Shown here piece by piece: positions 24,478 through 33,354 of a stretch of 64,000 bases of DNA; the first letter of the stretch is position 1; each line of letters opens with the position of its first letter. A program made the translations under genes and the position numbers. The notes beneath the pieces are model-generated. The model did not search any database. It was not told the origin of the DNA and saw only the letters and a program-made list of their open reading frames with translations. The DNA comes from Micromonospora sp. WMMD812 (GTDB lineage Bacteria; Actinomycetota; Actinomycetes; Mycobacteriales; Micromonosporaceae), in NCBI RefSeq assembly GCF_027497215.1, contig NZ_CP114904.1, forward strand, positions 5,723,001 to 5,787,000. Direction: 5' to 3'.

Positions 24478-26694
24478 CTAGACCGGCGTCGGGGTGCGGT
24501 CGGCCAGGTGGGCCCGCAGGCCCTCGCCCTCGATGTCGACGTTGGGCAGGGCCCGGTCGAGCCAGCGCGGGAGCCACCAGGCGCGGGAGCCGAGCAGGGA
24601 CATCACCGCCGGCACGATGGTCATCCGGACCACGAAGGCGTCGATCGCCACACCGATGGCGAGCGCGAAGCCGATCGACTTGATCACCGGGTCGTGCAGG
24701 AAGAAGACGAAGCCGCCGAAGACCGAGATCATGATCAGCGCGGCCGCCGTCACCACCCGTGCCCCGTGACCCATGCCGTTGATGGTCGCCTGCCGGGCCG
24801 TGTCGCCGTGCACGAAGTCCTCCCGCATCCGGGAGACCAGGAAGACCTCGTAGTCCATGGCCAGGCCGAACAGGATGCCGATCAGCAGGATCGGCAGGAA
24901 GCTGATCAGCGGACCCGGCGTGTCCAGGCCGACCAGGTCGGCCAGGTGACCCTGCTGGAACACGGCCACCGTGATGCCGAAGGTCGCCGCGACGGTGAGC
25001 AGGAAGCCCAACGCCGCCTTGACCGGCACCAGCAGCGAGCGGAACACCAGCATCAGCAGCAGCACCGAGAGCCCGACCACCAGCAGCAGGTAGACCGGCA
25101 GCGCGTCGGCGAGCTTCTCCGAGACGTCGATGCCGACGGCGGTCACGCCGGTCAGCAGGACGTCGGCGTCCCGGATGCCACCCACCGAGTCCCGGATGTC
25201 GTGCACCAGCGTCTCGGTGTCGGCGTCGGTGGGTCCGGTCTTCGAGATGACGTCGAGCAGGGCGGTCCGGCCGTCCGGGCTGAGCTGCGGCGGCGACACA
25301 GCGAGCACGTTGTCGGTGCGCTGGACCAGCGCGGTCACCTGCGGCACGGCGGCCGCGGTGGCCTGCGGGCTGTCGCCGGCCACGACGACGGCGAGCCGCC
25401 CGGTGAAGCCCGGCCCGAAGCCCTCGGTGATCAGGTCGTTCGACATGCGGGCCGCGGAGCCGGCCGGCGCGGTGCCGGCGTCCGGCAGGGCCAGCCGCAT
25501 GTCCGGCGCGGGCACCGCGAGCAGCCCCAGGCCGAGCAGACCGACCAGGATCACCGGTACGCGGAACCGCGTGATCAGCCGGGCCCAGCGGAAGCCGAAG
25601 CCGGAGCGGTCCTCGGCGGGAGCGGCCTCCCCGGCGGTGTCGCCGGCCGGCCCGTCCGCGTCCGGCGCGTCCGCAACGGCCGAGCGCAGCCGGCGGGGCA
25701 GCACCTTCCGGCCGGCGAAGCCGAGCAGCGCCGGCTGGAGCGTGAGCGCCACGAGCACCGCCACGGTGACCGTGCCCGCCGCGGCCAGACCCATCACGGT
25801 CAGGAACGGGATGTCCACCACGGCGAGCCCGGCCAGGGCGATGACCACCGTGGCCCCGGCGAAGAGGACGGCGGAGCCGGCCGTGCCCACGGCCCGGCCG
25901 ACCGCCTCGTCCGGCGGCAGCCCCTCCAGCAGGTTCTGCCGGTGCCGCGAGGTGATGAAGAGCGAGTAGTCGATGCCGACCGCCAGACCCAGCATCAGCG
26001 CGAGGATCGGCGCGGTGCTGGTCAGCTCGACGACGCTGCTGAGCGCGAAGAGGCCGGCCATGCCGACGCCGACGCCGATCAGCGCGTTGAGCATGGTCAT
26101 GCCGGCGGCCACCAGCGAGCCGAACGTGATGACCAGGACGACCGCCGCCACGAGTACGCCGATCGCCTCGGTCGAGCCGACCTCGGGCTCCGCGTTGAGC
26201 ACCTCGCCACCGGAGGCCACCTGCCAACCCTGCGCCTCGGCCGCCGCGCCGACCCGTTCGTACGCGGCCCGCTGGGTGTCGTCCACCTCGTCCGAGCCGG
26301 TGGCGAACTGGACCTGCACCAGGGCGTACCGGCCGTCGGGGGAGACCGCGCCCACGGTGAACGGGTCGACCGCGCCGACCACGCCGGGCAGCGTCCCGGC
26401 CTCCTGGACGATTTCCTTGACCACGGCCTGGCCCTGCGGGGTGGCCAGTTGGCCGTCCGCGGGGGCCTTCACCGCGATGGTGCCGGTGGCGCCGCTGGCC
26501 GCCGGGAACTGCTCGGCGAGCAGGTCGAGCGCGCGCTGGGACTCCGTGCCGGGCATGGTGAAGTTGCTCGCCGTCGGGCCGCGCAGGGTCGCCGCGGCCA
26601 GTCCGAGACCGACGAGTACGACGAGCCAGATCGCGACGACGAGTCGACGCCGGCGCAACGCGCCCCGGCCGAGCCGGTAGAGCAGGGTCGCCAT
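24478..26694 (-). CDS. MMPL/RND-superfamily transporter
   Basis: This 738-residue membrane protein has two repeats of one transmembrane helix, an extracellular domain, and five helices, giving about twelve helices. Motifs include the start RRLVVAIWLVVLVGLGLAA and the RND-like GIDYSLFITSRHRQ and GLAMDYEVFLVSRMRED, where the Asp-Tyr pair is the proton relay of MmpL proteins. It should use the proton gradient to export a lipid or hydrophobic drug. Its ATG overlaps the stop of the TetR gene (ATGA), so the repressor and pump are one operon, controlled by the two operators at 27300-27334. Confidence 0.92.
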   Translation of the reverse strand: MATLLYRLGRGALRRRRLVVAIWLVVLVGLGLAAATLRGPTASNFTMPGTESQRALDLLAEQFPAASGATGTIAVKAPADGQLATPQGQAVVKEIVQEAGTLPGVVGAVDPFTVGAVSPDGRYALVQVQFATGSDEVDDTQRAAYERVGAAAEAQGWQVASGGEVLNAEPEVGSTEAIGVLVAAVVLVITFGSLVAAGMTMLNALIGVGVGMAGLFALSSVVELTSTAPILALMLGLAVGIDYSLFITSRHRQNLLEGLPPDEAVGRAVGTAGSAVLFAGATVVIALAGLAVVDIPFLTVMGLAAAGTVTVAVLVALTLQPALLGFAGRKVLPRRLRSAVADAPDADGPAGDTAGEAAPAEDRSGFGFRWARLITRFRVPVILVGLLGLGLLAVPAPDMRLALPDAGTAPAGSAARMSNDLITEGFGPGFTGRLAVVVAGDSPQATAAAVPQVTALVQRTDNVLAVSPPQLSPDGRTALLDVISKTGPTDADTETLVHDIRDSVGGIRDADVLLTGVTAVGIDVSEKLADALPVYLLLVVGLSVLLLMLVFRSLLVPVKAALGFLLTVAATFGITVAVFQQGHLADLVGLDTPGPLISFLPILLIGILFGLAMDYEVFLVSRMREDFVHGDTARQATINGMGHGARVVTAAALIMISVFGGFVFFLHDPVIKSIGFALAIGVAIDAFVVRMTIVPAVMSLLGSRAWWLPRWLDRALPNVDIEGEGLRAHLADRTPTPV

Positions 26695-27269
26695 CAGGTT
26701 TCCTTGTCCTGGGTCGGGGATGGGTCAGGGACGGGTTCGAGAGCCCGCCGGACGAGGGCGAGCAGGGCCGGTCGCAACTCTTCGTCGGGCACGTCGACGA
26801 ACTCGGCGCAGCCCTCGGAGATGCCGGCGAGCACGACCAGTGCCGCGATCCGGGCGGCGGTCCAGTCGGTGTGCCCGGCGAGGGCGTCCAGCAGCCGTTC
26901 CGAGATCCGCTGGATGTGTGCGAAGGCGGGCTGTTGCAGCAGTTCGGGGAACTCGCCGCGGAGCAGTGCGATCTCGCGCCGGAAGCGCACCGCGAGGTCG
27001 ACGAACCCCTCGGCCGCGACCCGCTGCGCCTCGGCGCCGGTCAGCTGGGCGAGCCGGTCGTCGAGCGCCTGGAGCACCGTGATCGCCGGGGCCATCAGCT
27101 CGGTGAGCAGCGCCTCCTTGTTGGCGAAGTGGTACAGCACGGTGGCCTTCGAGCAGCCGACCTCGGTGGCGATGTCCTGCAGCGACGTGCCCCGGTAGCC
27201 GGTGGCCCCGAACAGTCGTGCCGCCGCCGCCAGGATCTCCCCGCGTGTCTCCGGTTCCGCCCGTCGCAT
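26694..27269 (-). CDS. TetR-family transcriptional repressor
   Basis: This 191-residue regulator has an N-terminal helix-turn-helix (TSLQDIATEVGCSKATVLYHFANKEAL split as TSLQDIATEVG and SKATVLYHF, about residues 28-50) and a helical ligand-binding domain. It is cotranscribed with the MMPL pump (four-base overlap), and two perfect palindromes lie directly upstream of its start. Autorepression and induction by a pump substrate are likely. Confidence 0.92.
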   Translation of the reverse strand: MRRAEPETRGEILAAAARLFGATGYRGTSLQDIATEVGCSKATVLYHFANKEALLTELMAPAITVLQALDDRLAQLTGAEAQRVAAEGFVDLAVRFRREIALLRGEFPELLQQPAFAHIQRISERLLDALAGHTDWTAARIAALVVLAGISEGCAEFVDVPDEELRPALLALVRRALEPVPDPSPTQDKET

Positions 27270-27299
27270 GTGCCGGTCACCTCCCGCTGACCAGCATGC

Positions 27300-27334
27300 C
27301 TGACCGATCGGTCAGAGCCTGACCGATCGGTCAG
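27300..27334. promoter_or_regulatory. Twin TetR operators
   Basis: Two identical 16-bp palindromes CTGACCGATCGGTCAG, at 27300-27315 and 27319-27334, have centres 19 bases apart, close to two helical turns. They lie 31 bases upstream of the TetR start. The sequence TGACCGATCGGTCA is typical for TetR-type repressors of efflux operons. Confidence 0.9.
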
Positions 27335-27421
27335 ACGAAATTCGTGGGGTTCCCCACAGCCGATCGGGGTTTACGTCGCGGACCGTGGGCCGGGCCGCGG
27401 GTTCGCGTCCGGGAGCGCGGG

Positions 27422-27859
27422 TCAGGACGTGCCGTGGGCCTGGTCGTACGCGGCCCGGGCGGCGGCGATGGTGTTGCGGTGCCGCTCCGCCCAACTGGTG
27501 AGGGCGACGAGCGACTCGTAGAGCTCCAGGGCGATCGGCGTGGCGGTGTACTCGACCTTCGGCGGCACGGTCGGGTACACCGTTCGGTCCAGCAGGCCGT
27601 CGCGTTCCAGGTTGCGCAGGGTCAGGGTGAGCATGCGGCGGCTGATCCCCTCGATGTGCCGCTCCAGCTCGGTGAAGCGCACCGGGCCCTGGGAGGCGGC
27701 CACCAGGATGCCGATGCTCCATTTCCCGCCCACCCGGTCGAGCACCTCGCGGACCGTGCAGGCCTTGGCCTGCCCGGGGGTGAAGGGCAGGTCGTTCGCG
27801 GCGGCGCAGTCCGTCAGCGCGTCGAGACCCGCGGTCACATCGCTGTTCCCCTGGGACAT
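27422..27859 (-). CDS. HxlR-family winged-helix regulator
   Basis: This 145-residue regulator has an N-terminal Cys in KACTVREVLDRVGGKWSIGIL, a typical HxlR start, followed by winged helix RFTELERHIEGISRRMLTLTLRNLE and wing VPPKVEYTAT. It is probably redox- or electrophile-responsive through Cys35. ATG 27859 has GGAGG seven bases upstream; the preceding TTG is less likely. It is divergent from the DHA2 transporter, 79 bases apart. That spacer holds GGTCAC and GGTAAC half-sites that could be its operator. Confidence 0.9.
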   Translation of the reverse strand: MSQGNSDVTAGLDALTDCAAANDLPFTPGQAKACTVREVLDRVGGKWSIGILVAASQGPVRFTELERHIEGISRRMLTLTLRNLERDGLLDRTVYPTVPPKVEYTATPIALELYESLVALTSWAERHRNTIAAARAAYDQAHGTS

Positions 27860-27938
27860 CAAAGTGCCTCCTTCCGCTCCGCCTCATGGTCACAGACGAT
27901 GGCGTCGGTAACAAACCGTGCACCAAGGAGGCGTACCC

Positions 27939-29402
27939 ATGACGGCCCGTACCGACCACGCGCGCTGGCCGGCCCTGCTGGTGCTCTGCGCCGGCAGTCT
28001 GATGATCATCCTGGACGGGAACATCGTGGCGGTCGCGCTGCCCGCGATCCAACGCGACCTGGGCTTCACGGCCACCGGGCTGGCCTGGGTGGTCAACGCG
28101 TACCTGGTGGCCTTCGGCGGGCTGCTGCTGCTCGCCGGCCGCCTGGGCGACCTGCTCGGCCGGCGGCAGGTCTTCCTCGCCGGGGTCGCGCTGTTCACGC
28201 TCGCGTCGCTGCTTTGCGCCGTCGCCACCGGCCCGGCGGTGCTGGTCGGCGCCCGGTTCCTCCAGGGCGTCGGCGGTGCGCTGACCATGGCGGTCAGCCT
28301 CGGCATGATCGTCCGGCTCCACCCGGAGCCGGCCGAACGGGCGCGGGCCATCGCGATCTTCAGCTTCACCGGCGCCGCCGGCGCGTCGATCGGCACCCTC
28401 GCCGGGGGCGTCCTCACCGACCTCGCCGGGTGGCGGTCGATCTTCCTGATCAACCTGCCGATCGGGTTGGTGATCGTGCTCGCCGCCGTACGCCAACTCG
28501 CCGCCGACCGGGGCGTCGGCCTGCGGGCCGGCCTGGACCTGCTCGGCGCGGTGCTCGCCACGGCCGGCCTGATGGCGGCGGTGCTGGCGATCGTCGGGAC
28601 CGGGGAGCACGGGTGGACCTCGGCCCGCACGGTCGGCGCGGCCGCCGTCGCGGCCGTCCTGCTCGGCGCGTTCGCGCTGCGCCAGCGGGCCGCGGCCGTC
28701 CCGCTGCTCCCGCCCCGGGTGCTGCGTACACCCGACCTGGTCGCCGCCAACGCCGTCCAGTTCCTCGCGGTCGCCGCCTTCTTCGGCTTCCAGTTCCTGC
28801 TCGCGCTGGAGCTTCAGCTGGTGCTCGGGCTCGACGCGGCGGCGACCGGTTGGGCGTTCCTGCCCACCCCGGTGGTGATCGCGGTCGTCTCGCTCGGCCT
28901 CGCCGGCCGGCTCATCGCCCGGTACGGAGCTCGCGGCGTGCTGCTGGCCGGCCTCGCCCTCGCGGTGGTCGGCTTCCTGCTGCTCGCCCGGCTGCCGGCC
29001 GACGGCGGGTACCTGGCCGACGTGTTCCCCGCGATGCTGGTGTTCGGGGTGGCCGGCGGCCTGATCCTGACGGCGGTGACCACGCTGGCGATGGCCGGCG
29101 CCGGGGAGGCCGACGCCGGTCTCGCCTCGGGGCTGGCCAACACCACCCAGCAGATCGGCGGGGCGTTCGGGCTCGCGGCTCTCGCCACGCTGGCCGCCGG
29201 CCGTGCCGCGAACCTGCGCGGCCAGGGGTGGGACGAGGTGGCGGCGCTCGCCGCCGGCTACCGGACCGCGTTCGCCGTGGCCGCCGGCCTGGTGACCGTC
29301 GCGCTGCTGGTCGCCGCGGTGACCCTGCGCCGGCCTGCCGCTCAGGACGGGCCACGGGCGCGGCGGAGAGCCCGGGCGAGGGCGTCGAGCGCCGCGGGGT
29401 AG
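27939..29402 (+). CDS. DHA2-type MFS multidrug transporter
   Basis: This 487-residue proton antiporter has about 14 transmembrane helices. Motif D1 is LDGNIVAVALPAI, motif A is GRLGDLLGRRQ, and motif C-like GAAGASIGTLAGG follows. It probably exports toxic organic compounds. The ATG at 27939 follows AAGGAGG. Regulation by the divergent HxlR gene is likely. Its last 61 bases overlap the 3' end of the convergent MocR-type gene. Confidence 0.9.
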   Translation: MTARTDHARWPALLVLCAGSLMIILDGNIVAVALPAIQRDLGFTATGLAWVVNAYLVAFGGLLLLAGRLGDLLGRRQVFLAGVALFTLASLLCAVATGPAVLVGARFLQGVGGALTMAVSLGMIVRLHPEPAERARAIAIFSFTGAAGASIGTLAGGVLTDLAGWRSIFLINLPIGLVIVLAAVRQLAADRGVGLRAGLDLLGAVLATAGLMAAVLAIVGTGEHGWTSARTVGAAAVAAVLLGAFALRQRAAAVPLLPPRVLRTPDLVAANAVQFLAVAAFFGFQFLLALELQLVLGLDAAATGWAFLPTPVVIAVVSLGLAGRLIARYGARGVLLAGLALAVVGFLLLARLPADGGYLADVFPAMLVFGVAGGLILTAVTTLAMAGAGEADAGLASGLANTTQQIGGAFGLAALATLAAGRAANLRGQGWDEVAALAAGYRTAFAVAAGLVTVALLVAAVTLRRPAAQDGPRARRRARARASSAAG

Positions 29403-30760
29403 GCGTGCGCGGGCGGGGTGGCGTAGCCGACGACGAGGCCGGCGGGCCGCCCGGCCGGCCGGTGCCAGTGCGGGGCGAGCCCGGTCAGGGCCACCCCGTA
29501 CCGGCCGGCGGCGGCCAGGACCGCCGCCTCCGCCGGACCGTCGGCGGGCAGGTGCAGCAGGGCGTGCAGGCCGGCCGCCACGCCGCCCACCGGATACCGG
29601 TCGCCGGTCCCGGCGACCAGGCGGTCCAGCAGCAGGTCCCGCCGCTGCCGGTAGCGGCGGCGGACCGCGCGTACCTGCCGGTCGTAGCCGTGGCTGGTGA
29701 TCAGGTCGGCGAGGGCGAGCTGCCCGATGGTCTCCGAGTGCACGTCGAGGTGCCGCTTCGCCTCGATCACCGGCTCCACCAGCCGGGCGGGGAGCACCAG
29801 CCAGGCCAACCGCAGCGCCGGGCCGAGCGTCTTGGCCGCGGTACCGACGTACGCCACCTGGTCCGGTGCGGTGCCCTGGACCGCGCCGACCGGCTGCCGG
29901 TCGTAGCGGAACTCGCCGTCGTAGTCGTCCTCGATCACGAGGGCGTCCCGGGCCCGGGCCCACGTGGTCAACGCGTGCCGGCGCCGCGGGTGCAGGGTCA
30001 CCCCGGTCGGGTACTGGTGCGCCGGGGTGACCACCGCCGCGGCGACCCCGGCGAGCGCGCCGGCCCCGAGCAGGTCGGTACGGGCGCCGCGGTCGTCCAC
30101 CGGCAGGGGGACCACCGCGCCGCCGTGACGGTGGACCACGTCGCGGTGGAACGCCAGCCCTGGGTCCTCCATCGCGAACACCGGCCGGCCGGCGTCGCGC
30201 AGCACCCCGGCCAACAGGCCGAGCGCCTGCACGTATCCGGTGGTGAGCACGATCCGGTCGGGGTCGGCGAGCACGCCGCGGGCCCGGCCCAGGTAACCGG
30301 CGAGCGCGCTCCGCAGCTCGATCCGGCCGCGCGGATCGCCGTAGCCGTACACCGAGGCCGGCGCGGCGGCCAGCGCCCGCCGGGTGGCCCGCAGCCAGGC
30401 GGCGACCGGGAAGGCGCCCAGGTCGGGGCTGCCCGGGCGCAGGTCGTACCGGGGCGTGGCCGGGCCGGGCGCGGGGGCGGCCGGTGGCGCGGCGGCGACG
30501 GGCAGCGCGCTCACCGCGGTGCCGGAGCCGACGCGCGCGGTCAGCCAGCCCTCGGCGACCAGCTGGTCGTACGCGGCGCTCACCGTGCCCCGGGAGAGCC
30601 CGAGCTCGGCGGCGAGGGCCCGGGTGGCGGGCAGCCGGGCGCCGGGCGCCAGCCGGCCGTCCCGGATCGCGTCGCGCAGCGACCGCTCCAGCGCCACCCG
30701 CCGGCCACCCGTCGTGTCCAGATCGAGGTGCAGGTCAACCCCGAAAGCGGCCCAGTCCAT
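29342..30760 (-). CDS. MocR/PdxR-type regulator (GntR helix-turn-helix plus aminotransferase-like domain)
   Basis: This 472-residue regulator has an N-terminal GntR winged helix (RLPATRALAAELGLSRGTVSAAYDQL, key LGLSRGTVSAAY) and a fold-type I aminotransferase domain. In the latter, PLP would bind Lys in YVGTAAKTLGP. IEDDYDGEFRY is also conserved. Such regulators sense PLP and often control pyridoxal synthesis or amino-acid genes. It is divergent from the PEP-mutase-like gene, 52 bases apart, its likely target along with itself. No pdxS/pdxT genes are seen here. Confidence 0.9.
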   Translation of the reverse strand: MDWAAFGVDLHLDLDTTGGRRVALERSLRDAIRDGRLAPGARLPATRALAAELGLSRGTVSAAYDQLVAEGWLTARVGSGTAVSALPVAAAPPAAPAPGPATPRYDLRPGSPDLGAFPVAAWLRATRRALAAAPASVYGYGDPRGRIELRSALAGYLGRARGVLADPDRIVLTTGYVQALGLLAGVLRDAGRPVFAMEDPGLAFHRDVVHRHGGAVVPLPVDDRGARTDLLGAGALAGVAAAVVTPAHQYPTGVTLHPRRRHALTTWARARDALVIEDDYDGEFRYDRQPVGAVQGTAPDQVAYVGTAAKTLGPALRLAWLVLPARLVEPVIEAKRHLDVHSETIGQLALADLITSHGYDRQVRAVRRRYRQRRDLLLDRLVAGTGDRYPVGGVAAGLHALLHLPADGPAEAAVLAAAGRYGVALTGLAPHWHRPAGRPAGLVVGYATPPAHAYPAALDALARALRRARGPS

Positions 30761-30812
30761 CGGCACGGAATTGGAGCTTAGAGTGGGCCGCCGACGCCCG
30801 GAGAATCGGCGC

Positions 30813-31586
30813 ATGATCGCCACCCTCGCCGACCGGGCGGCCGCGCTGCGCGCGCTGCACCGGCCGGGTGACCCGCTGGTCCTGCCGAACGTCTGGGACG
30901 CCGGCTCCGCGCGGGCGGTCGCCGAGGCCGGCTTCCCGGCCGTCGCGACCAGCAGCGCCGCCGTCGCGGAGACGCTCGGCCACCGTGACGGCGAGGCCAC
31001 CCCGCCGGAGGAGATGTTCGCGGCGGTGACCCGCGTCGCCCGCGCGGTCGCCGTCCCGGTCACCGCCGACCTCGAGCGGGGGTACGGGCTGCGCCCGGGT
31101 GACCTGGTCGAGCGGCTGCTCGCCGCCGGCGCGGTGGGGCTCAACCTGGAGGACTCCGACCCGGCGACCGGCCGGCTGGTCGACGTCGAGGAGCAGGCCG
31201 ATCTCCTCGCGGCGGTCCACTCGGCGGGCCGGGCCGCGGGGGTGGAGGTGGTGCTCAACGCCCGGCTGGACGTCTTCCTGGGCCCGGTCGGCGAGCCGGC
31301 GGCCCGGCTGGCGGAGGCGGTCCGTCGGGCCCGGCGCTACCGGGCGGCCGGCGCCGACTGCGTGTACCCGATCGGGCTCACCGAGCCGGCCTCCGTACGC
31401 GCGCTGGTCGAGGCGACGGACGGCCGGGTGAACCTGCTGGCCCGGCCCGGCGGGCCCGGCCCGGCCGAGTGGGCCGCCCTGGGGGTGGCCCGGGTCAGCT
31501 ACGGCCACCATCTGTACGCGGCCGCCCGTGCGCGGACCGCCGAGCAGGTGGCCGCGATCCGGGCCGGCGCCGACGCGTTCGCGTGA
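30813..31586 (+). CDS. Isocitrate lyase/PEP mutase superfamily enzyme
   Basis: This 257-residue TIM-barrel enzyme has PNVWDAGSARAVAEAGF, VTADLERGYG and GLNLEDSDP, the usual Mg-binding acidic residues of the superfamily. The lyase-type catalytic loop Cys (KKCGH) of isocitrate lyase is not present. It probably cleaves or forms a C-C or C-P bond of a 2-oxo acid. Divergent placement suggests control by the MocR-type regulator. Confidence 0.85.
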   Translation: MIATLADRAAALRALHRPGDPLVLPNVWDAGSARAVAEAGFPAVATSSAAVAETLGHRDGEATPPEEMFAAVTRVARAVAVPVTADLERGYGLRPGDLVERLLAAGAVGLNLEDSDPATGRLVDVEEQADLLAAVHSAGRAAGVEVVLNARLDVFLGPVGEPAARLAEAVRRARRYRAAGADCVYPIGLTEPASVRALVEATDGRVNLLARPGGPGPAEWAALGVARVSYGHHLYAAARARTAEQVAAIRAGADAFA

Positions 31587-31703
31587 CCCCGGCCGCGTTC
31601 GCCGGGCCGGCGTGCCCGTCCGTACGGCCTGCCCGCCGTCTTCGCGTGCCGTGCTCCGCCGCGTCCGGTTGACCATCGGCCGTCGGGCCGGGAAGGTGGG
31701 CGG

Positions 31704-32663
31704 ATGGGCGGGGCGGAGGAAACCCGGGACGGCGTGTCACTGACCAATCTCGACCAGGTGCTCTTCGAGGGCGCCGGGGCCACCAAGCGTGACCTGGTGG
31801 ACTACCTCGACGCCGTTCGGGACCGGATCCTCCCGCCGCTGCGGGACCGACCGCTGTCGGTGATCCGGGCGCTGCGCGGGCAGCCGCCGTTCATGCAGAA
31901 GAACCTGCCGAAGTACACCCCGGAGTGGGTGCGCCGGGTGCCGGTCTGGGCCGAGGCGTCGCACCGGGAGGTGTCGTACGCGCTCTGCGACGACCGCCGC
32001 ACGCTGCTCTGGTTCGCCAACCAGCGGGCCATCGAGTACCACCCGACCCTCGCCCGCGCCGACGACCTGGGCCGACCCACCCACCTGGTGCTCGACCTCG
32101 ACCCGCCGGAGGGGGACTCGTTCCCCGCGGCGGTGGCCGCCGCGCTGCTGGTGCGGCAGGCGCTGGCCGACTCCGGCCTGGCCGGCGCGGTGAAGACCAG
32201 CGGCGCCAAGGGCGTGCACGTGTTCGTGCCGGTCGCCGAGGGCGCCGACGCGGAGGAGATGGCCGCCGCCACCCGGGCTGTCGCGGCCCGCGCCGAGCGG
32301 CTGGACCCGGCGCTCGCCACCACCGCCTTCATCCGCGAGGACCGGGGCGGCCGGGTCTTCGTCGACTCCACCCGGGCGGGTGGGGCGACCGTGGTGGCCG
32401 CGTACAGCCCGCGACTGCGGCCCGGGCTGCCGGTCTCCTTCCCCGTCGACTGGGCCGACCTGACCGACGTGCGCCCCGCCGACTTCACCGTGCACAGTGT
32501 CCCCGACCTGGTCGCCGCGCACGATCCCTGGCTCGGGCTGATGCCCGCGCCGCAGCGGCTCCCGGCCGACCTGGTCGAAGAGGGGCGGACCATCCCGGTG
32601 GCTCGGGTGCAGGCGATGCACGAGGGCAAGCGCCGGGCCCGCGCCCGCCGCCAGGCCGGCTGA
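31704..32663 (+). CDS. Stand-alone LigD-type polymerase/primase domain protein
   Basis: This 319-residue protein corresponds to the polymerase domain of bacterial LigD (archaeo-eukaryotic primase fold). Motifs are the metal-binding LVLDLDPPEGD (DxD), SGAKGVHVFVPV and EDRGGRVFVDSTR. No ligase or nuclease domain is attached, and no ku gene is nearby. It likely adds a few (ribo)nucleotides at break ends during end joining or gap repair. ATG 31704 is taken as the start. Confidence 0.88.
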   Translation: MGGAEETRDGVSLTNLDQVLFEGAGATKRDLVDYLDAVRDRILPPLRDRPLSVIRALRGQPPFMQKNLPKYTPEWVRRVPVWAEASHREVSYALCDDRRTLLWFANQRAIEYHPTLARADDLGRPTHLVLDLDPPEGDSFPAAVAAALLVRQALADSGLAGAVKTSGAKGVHVFVPVAEGADAEEMAAATRAVAARAERLDPALATTAFIREDRGGRVFVDSTRAGGATVVAAYSPRLRPGLPVSFPVDWADLTDVRPADFTVHSVPDLVAAHDPWLGLMPAPQRLPADLVEEGRTIPVARVQAMHEGKRRARARRQAG

Positions 32664-32690
32664 GCGGGACTGCCGACGGCCGACACGCGG

Positions 32691-32719
32691 CGAAGCCCAG
32701 GCCGCAGGCCTGGGCTTCG
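32691..32719. terminator. Strong terminator hairpin
   Basis: A perfect 13-bp stem (CGAAGCCCAGGCC, 32691-32703, complement 32707-32719) has a three-base loop GCA. It serves the polymerase-domain gene and, on the other strand, the small membrane peptide gene. Confidence 0.85.
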
Positions 32720-32744
32720 GTGTCCTTCTGGGCCCGAAAACGGT

Positions 32745-32837
32745 TCAGCGCTGCGCGTTCCGCGCCATCCAGAACAGGACGAGCGCCACGATGACGATGA
32801 TCAGAAAGACGCACGCTATCCCCCCGGTGATGCCCAT
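32745..32837 (-). CDS. Small membrane peptide (30 residues)
   Basis: This short open frame, ATG to TGA, encodes MGITGG, a 17-residue hydrophobic helix (VFLIIVIVALVLFW core) and a basic tail MARNAQR. The positive-outside rule puts the tail in the cytoplasm. It is isolated between a terminator and a tRNA. No ribosome-binding site is seen, so a leaderless message is possible. The base composition of the codons, high G/C at third positions with Ile/Val/Leu clustering, supports a real gene. The function is unknown. Confidence 0.6.
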   Translation of the reverse strand: MGITGGIACVFLIIVIVALVLFWMARNAQR

Positions 32838-33024
32838 ATCGGGAAATTACCGTGTAGTGCACGTGGGGGACCCGGTTTCGAGGATGCTCGATCAGCTGGG
32901 CGGCGGCGCGGCCCGCAGGCGGCGCGTCGAGCGAGCGTGCGGCCACGACCGATCGGTGCCGAACCTTCGACACGCATGTGGCACGGCCCGCCGCCACGAG
33001 CCGGCGACGGCCGGAGACATGACT

Positions 33025-33061
33025 AAGGCCCCTGACCGGGTTCTGCCTGGTCAGGGGCCTT
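33025..33061 (-). terminator. Terminator downstream of tRNA-Arg
   Basis: A perfect 13-bp stem (AAGGCCCCTGACC, 33025-33037, complement 33049-33061) begins about 17 bases past the tRNA 3' end in the direction of its transcription. Confidence 0.85.
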
Positions 33062-33077
33062 TCGCGCTGGTCGTGAG

Positions 33078-33152
33078 TGGTGCCCCCGGCAGGATTCGAA
33101 CCTGCGCTCCCGCCTCCGGAGGGCGGTGCTCTATCCCCTGAGCTACGGGGGC
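33078..33152 (-). tRNA. tRNA-Arg (anticodon CCG)
   Basis: A complete cloverleaf is read on the minus strand. The acceptor stem GCCCCCG pairs with CGGGGGC, the D arm is around TAGCTCAGGGGATAGAGCA, and the anticodon loop CTCCGGA gives anticodon CCG (codon CGG). The T arm is GCAGGTTCGAATCCTGC. The discriminator is A and the 3' CCA is encoded (33078-33080). Confidence 0.95.
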
Positions 33153-33288
33153 TCAGCGACTGGAGAAGACTAGCAAACGTCCTCCGGGAACGCCGAATCG
33201 GTATCGCGCGTCGCCGTTCGGCCTGATCGTGACGGTCCAGGGACTCGCGACGCCGTTCCAGCCGCCGCTCGACCACCAACCTGCTTGG

Positions 33289-33317
33289 CGCGCCGGGGTG
33301 CCGGGCACCCCGGCGCG
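33289..33317 (-). terminator. Terminator after the transposase-derived gene
   Basis: A 14-base arm CGCGCCGGGGTGCC (33289-33302) is complementary to 33304-33317 around a very tight turn (effective loop three to five bases). It lies about 38 bases beyond the stop codon. Confidence 0.75.
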
Positions 33318-33354
33318 TCGGGTGGGGCCCGGTCGACGCCTCGGTGGCGGGCAG

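Noticed and set aside
24508-27198. Very long open frame on the plus strand across the MMPL/TetR operon
   Set aside because: Antisense to two well-supported genes; His/Asp/Arg-rich composition without motifs is typical of a shadow frame in high-GC DNA.
27344-30781. 1145-codon open frame on the plus strand over HxlR, MFS and MocR genes
   Set aside because: Shadow of three genes with clear domains; no domain of its own.
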